NCBI RefSeq assembly: GCF_009176725.1
Contig: NZ_AP020337.1
Location: 3,851,501 to 3,915,500 of the forward strand
Direction of reading: 5' to 3'
Source of the DNA: Pseudomonas sp. KUIN-1
GTDB taxonomy: Bacteria; Pseudomonadota; Gammaproteobacteria; Pseudomonadales; Pseudomonadaceae
Length of the DNA: 64,000 bases
Shown here: positions 61,255 to 64,000 of the stretch, in pieces
Numbering within the stretch: the stretch's first letter is position 1
Layout: each line of letters starts with the position of its first letter
Notes under the pieces: model-generated
Told to the model about the DNA's origin: nothing
Databases searched by the model: none
What the model saw: only the letters and a program-made list of their open reading frames with translations
Position numbers and translations under genes: made by a program

Positions 61255-62684
61255 AACCTGCTTTACGCGTGGCCGCTCTCGGCTTTACCGCCGTGCTGTC
61301 AGCCTGCCAGATGGTCGGCCCGGATTACCAGGTGCCCAAGGACGGCGCGATCAACCGTCCGGACCTGCAGGGTGAACTGGCTGGCCGCTCTGTCAACACG
61401 GTTTCGGCCCCGGTGCCTGCGCACTGGTGGCGCCTGTATCAGGATGCGCGTCTGGATGAGCTGGTGCGCCAGGCTATCGCGTCCAATACCGACCTGCGCA
61501 TTGCCGCGGCCAACCTGCAGCGTGCCCGCTATCAGACCTCGGAAGCCGAGGCGGCTGGCGGCTTTACCAACGGCGCGAAGATCGGCGCGCAGCGCGTGCA
61601 GGAGTCAGGCGAGGCGTTTCTGCTGACCGACAAGGTGCCGGTGGCCAATGTGGGCGACGTGGGTCTGACCACTTCGTACCAGTTCGATCTGTTCGGCACC
61701 TTGCAGCGTGGCATCGAAGCGGCGCAGGCCAATGTCGATGCCAATCAGGCAGCGGTGGATACGGCACGCATCACGGTGGTCGCCGATGTGGTGCGCGCCT
61801 ACACGCAGATTTGTGCGGCCAACGAAGAACTCGACATCGCCCGCGCATCGCTGGACTTGCAAAAACAGAGTGTGTCCCTCAACCAGCGCCTGCGTGATGC
61901 CGGGCGTGGCGATGAAACGCAGGTCACTCGTTCACAGACACAGTTCAAGTCGTTACGCGCCGAAATGCCCCGTTACGAGGCACGCCGTCAGGCTGCAATC
62001 TTCCGCCTGTCGATGTTGTTGGCCAAACCTGTCGAGCAACTGCCCGCCGGGGTAAGCACCTGCAACCAGCTGCCGCAGATTGCGCAGGTCATGCCTGTGG
62101 GCGACGGTGCAGCGTTGCTCAAACGCCGCCCGGATGTGCGTCAGGCTGAACGCCATCTGGCGATGTCGACTGCCGAGATCGGTGTTGCCACCGGCGAACT
62201 GTATCCGGACATCAGCATCGGCGCGAGCATTGGCACCACCGGCCTGATCGAGAACCTTGGCAAGCCGGCGGCCAATCGCTGGGGCTTCGGGCCGCTGCTG
62301 AACTGGACCATCCCGTCCAATGGCTCACGCGCCCGCATCCATCAGGCCGAAGCCTCGGCGCAGGCGGCACTGGCGCGTTTTGACGGTGTGGTGCTCAACG
62401 CCATCCGTGAAACCCAGACCGGTCTGGCGCAATACACCGCCCTGCTCGACCGCCGCGACGCCCTCAAAGAAGCCGAGCAATCCGCCAGGGAAGCGGCTGA
62501 CCAGACGCACCGCTTCTATCAGGCCGGACGCGCTTCGTTTCTCGCCGATCTGCAGGCCACACGCACTTACACTGACGTGCGCGCGCAAATGGCGGAGGCC
62601 AACACGCAGGTGGCCATGGGGCAGATCAATCTGTTTCTGGCACTCGGCGGCGGCTGGGAGAAGGATGACGTGGCGCAGAAATAG
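61251..62684 (+). CDS. NodT-family outer membrane efflux lipoprotein
   Basis: A 477-residue outer-membrane channel: signal sequence with lipobox LSAC (residues about 16-19), then MVGPDYQVP, the start typical of OprM/NodT proteins, and two repeated coiled-coil OEP units (LVRQAIASNTDLRIAAANLQ and RRPDVRQAERHLAMSTAEIG). It completes the tripartite pump. Translation is coupled to the adaptor gene. Confidence 0.93.
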   Translation: MKPALRVAALGFTAVLSACQMVGPDYQVPKDGAINRPDLQGELAGRSVNTVSAPVPAHWWRLYQDARLDELVRQAIASNTDLRIAAANLQRARYQTSEAEAAGGFTNGAKIGAQRVQESGEAFLLTDKVPVANVGDVGLTTSYQFDLFGTLQRGIEAAQANVDANQAAVDTARITVVADVVRAYTQICAANEELDIARASLDLQKQSVSLNQRLRDAGRGDETQVTRSQTQFKSLRAEMPRYEARRQAAIFRLSMLLAKPVEQLPAGVSTCNQLPQIAQVMPVGDGAALLKRRPDVRQAERHLAMSTAEIGVATGELYPDISIGASIGTTGLIENLGKPAANRWGFGPLLNWTIPSNGSRARIHQAEASAQAALARFDGVVLNAIRETQTGLAQYTALLDRRDALKEAEQSAREAADQTHRFYQAGRASFLADLQATRTYTDVRAQMAEANTQVAMGQINLFLALGGGWEKDDVAQK

Positions 62685-62810
62685 GATGGGCGTTCGCCCC
62701 GCCATCAAGCCTGGTTCGGATGGATTACGTCGCAATTTGCTTTGTCAGTGCCACTGTGATCGAAAAGCGCTTTAGAGTAGTCGGGCTAGAGGCACGGCCC
62801 GGAACCTGAT

Positions 62811-63315
62811 GACTATCGTTCCTCACGCTCCGCGTGGGAATGCAGTTCGTGACGCTCTGCGTCACACAGCGGTTTTTCGTTGTCAGGTGGATAGGGTTCG
62901 GCTCAGGTCACCTTTTCGCCCCTCGGCGACCTACTTTGATGGGGCCAAAGTAGGCAACCCCCCTCGCTCCGGTTTCCGGCCCGACTTCGTCGGGTTCCTT
63001 CGCCCTGTCACTGATCCGGGGGTCGCCGCAACGGGCCCTCCATGGCCCGGTGCGGCTAGCCTGGCGTCCTGCCAGGCTACCCCCGGATCAGCGCCAGGAC
63101 TCAGCCGTCACTTACGTCGCACTCTGCGTTGTCAGTGCCATGGTGTTCGAAAAGCATTTCGGTGGCAGTGACTGCGATTTTGAATCTCGTCCCCACGCTC
63201 CAGCTTGACTATCGTTCCAACGCTCCGCGTTGGAATGCAGTTCGTGACGCTCCGCGTCACACAGCGGTTTTTTGATGTCAGGTAGATTGGATTGGGGTTC
63301 GACTCAGGTCACCTT
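62811..63315 (+). repeat. Composite intergenic repeat, right copy
   Basis: Inverse copy of the 51.6-52.1 kb element: hairpin modules at 62815-62870 and 63210-63262 (GTGACGC-N3-GCGTCAC), the 300-bp core with GGCTAGCCTGGC and its near-complement (about 63054-63083), and the start of a further truncated core after 63275. No gene is supported between 62685 and 63444; a 120-codon frame inside is an artefact of the repeat. Confidence 0.8.
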
Positions 63316-63444
63316 TATGCGGGCTATAACGACCTCTTCGCGAGCAGGCGAAGCGTCGTCCGGCTCGCTCACGCAAGTCTTGTGTGCTTGCACTCAACCT
63401 CCCAATGCTCCTAGGCTCACCCGATCTTTGATTCGGGAAGTACC

Positions 63445-64000
63445 ATGGACAGCTCTCTCAGCCGCCGCGAGCGGCTGCATATTGTTATTTTCGAGGCCAA
63501 TACGCCTGCTGGGCGGATGTTTGACAAGGCGGTGCTGGTCGCGATTCTGCTCAGTCTGCTGGTCACTATCATCGACAGCATCGAGAGTATTCATCGTGAT
63601 TACGCGATGCTTTTCGCGTGGATCGAATGGGGCTTCACGCTGATGTTTGCCATCGAATACATGCTGCGCCTCTATTGCTCGCCACGGCCGCTGAAGTACG
63701 CCTTCAGTTTCTACGGGTTGGTGGACCTGCTGGCGATCGTGCCGGGCGTGCTGTCGATCTATTACAGCGATGCGCAATACCTGCTGATCGTGCGGATCAT
63801 CCGTATGCTGCGGATCTTCAGGGTGCTCAAGCTCGGCACCTACCTGCGCCAGGCCAATTACCTGCTGGCGGCGCTGCGTGGCAGCAAGCAGAAGATCATC
63901 GTGTTTCTGGTCACGGTGTCTACGCTGGTCACGGTGTTCGGCACACTGATGTATGTGATCGAAGGTCCGGAGCATGGTTTCACCAGCATTCCCAAGGGCA
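63445..64000 (+). CDS. Voltage-gated ion channel family protein, N-terminal part (cut by window edge)
   Basis: 185 codons from the ATG at 63445 to the window end. Helices S1 to S5 of a Kv-type channel can be followed, including DLLAIVPGVLSIYY (S3) and the voltage sensor IVRIIRMLRIFRVLKLGTYL (S4) with positively charged residues every third position. The start of the region leading to the pore, VFGTLMYVIEGPEHGF, is present; the selectivity filter lies beyond the window. It is likely a potassium channel. Confidence 0.85.
   Translation, partial: MDSSLSRRERLHIVIFEANTPAGRMFDKAVLVAILLSLLVTIIDSIESIHRDYAMLFAWIEWGFTLMFAIEYMLRLYCSPRPLKYAFSFYGLVDLLAIVPGVLSIYYSDAQYLLIVRIIRMLRIFRVLKLGTYLRQANYLLAALRGSKQKIIVFLVTVSTLVTVFGTLMYVIEGPEHGFTSIPKG

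Noticed and set aside
62809..63171. 120-codon plus-strand frame after the efflux operon
   Set aside because: Lies entirely in the composite repeat, and a similar frame appears in the inverted copy; frames of this repeat are commonly misannotated as hypothetical proteins.

Overview
The window is a stretch of GC-rich chromosome from a Pseudomonas, most likely the P. syringae group. Supporting traits are the hmgR/hmgA pair, a DUF1652 protein, katB followed by ankB, a PL7 alginate lyase without signal peptide, an extra CsrA/RsmA paralogue, the four-gene efe iron locus and the intergenic repeat families. No rRNA, tRNA, CRISPR array or prophage was seen. Species assignment rests on recalled family resemblance, not on a search.

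Layout. 0-11 kb: 5' end of hmgA, its IclR-type regulator hmgR, two divergent cyclic-di-GMP genes, hpd (homogentisate synthesis), a maiA remnant behind a second copy of the hmg-type promoter, then glcDEFG (glycolate oxidase). 11-16 kb: a beta-propeller protein and the gluconate genes gntR, gntK and gntP, each preceded by a copy of the same AGCGCT-centred operator; a small MITE-like element lies in front of gntP. 16-21.7 kb: csrA/rsmA, an orphan flavoprotein, sparsely coding DNA, DUF1652, two GNAT acetyltransferases and an alpha/beta hydrolase. 21.7-31 kb: TonB-dependent siderophore receptor, a DUF3237 gene with a divergent TetR regulator, two chemoreceptors, an NTF2-like secreted protein, a CAP-domain protein and a third GNAT protein. 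31-36 kb: a Fur-box region, periplasmic catalase katB with ankB, and a hybrid PAS histidine kinase. 36-47 kb: LysR/PACE efflux pair, an amber-interrupted phzF-like gene, MFS and EamA transporters, zapE, a SulP transporter, class C beta-lactamase ampC, and the alkylation repair genes alkA-ada.

47-51.5 kb: a Fur-box-headed ferrous iron uptake operon (efeU, efeO, efeB and a second M75 lipoprotein-like protein, efeM). 51.6-63.4 kb: two inverted copies of a composite repeat enclose a Tat-exported molybdopterin oxidoreductase with its cytochrome b, a periplasmic DUF5666-like protein, a divergent two-component system with an 18-bp operator-like dyad, the PL7 alginate lyase and a MarR-FUSC-DUF1656-HlyD-NodT efflux operon. 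The window ends inside a voltage-sensor ion channel gene.

Most of the content is ordinary core or flexible Pseudomonas genome. I see no convincing new multi-gene system. The most interesting signals are regulatory or evolutionary: the duplicated hmg promoter attached to a maiA tail in front of hpd, three matched GntR operators, a HprR-like dyad between a redox repair pair and a two-component system, an Ada protein that has lost its N-terminal zinc ligands, a premature stop in phzF, a Fur-box-associated 31-residue membrane peptide, and an inverted repeat pair able to flip about 10.8 kb.
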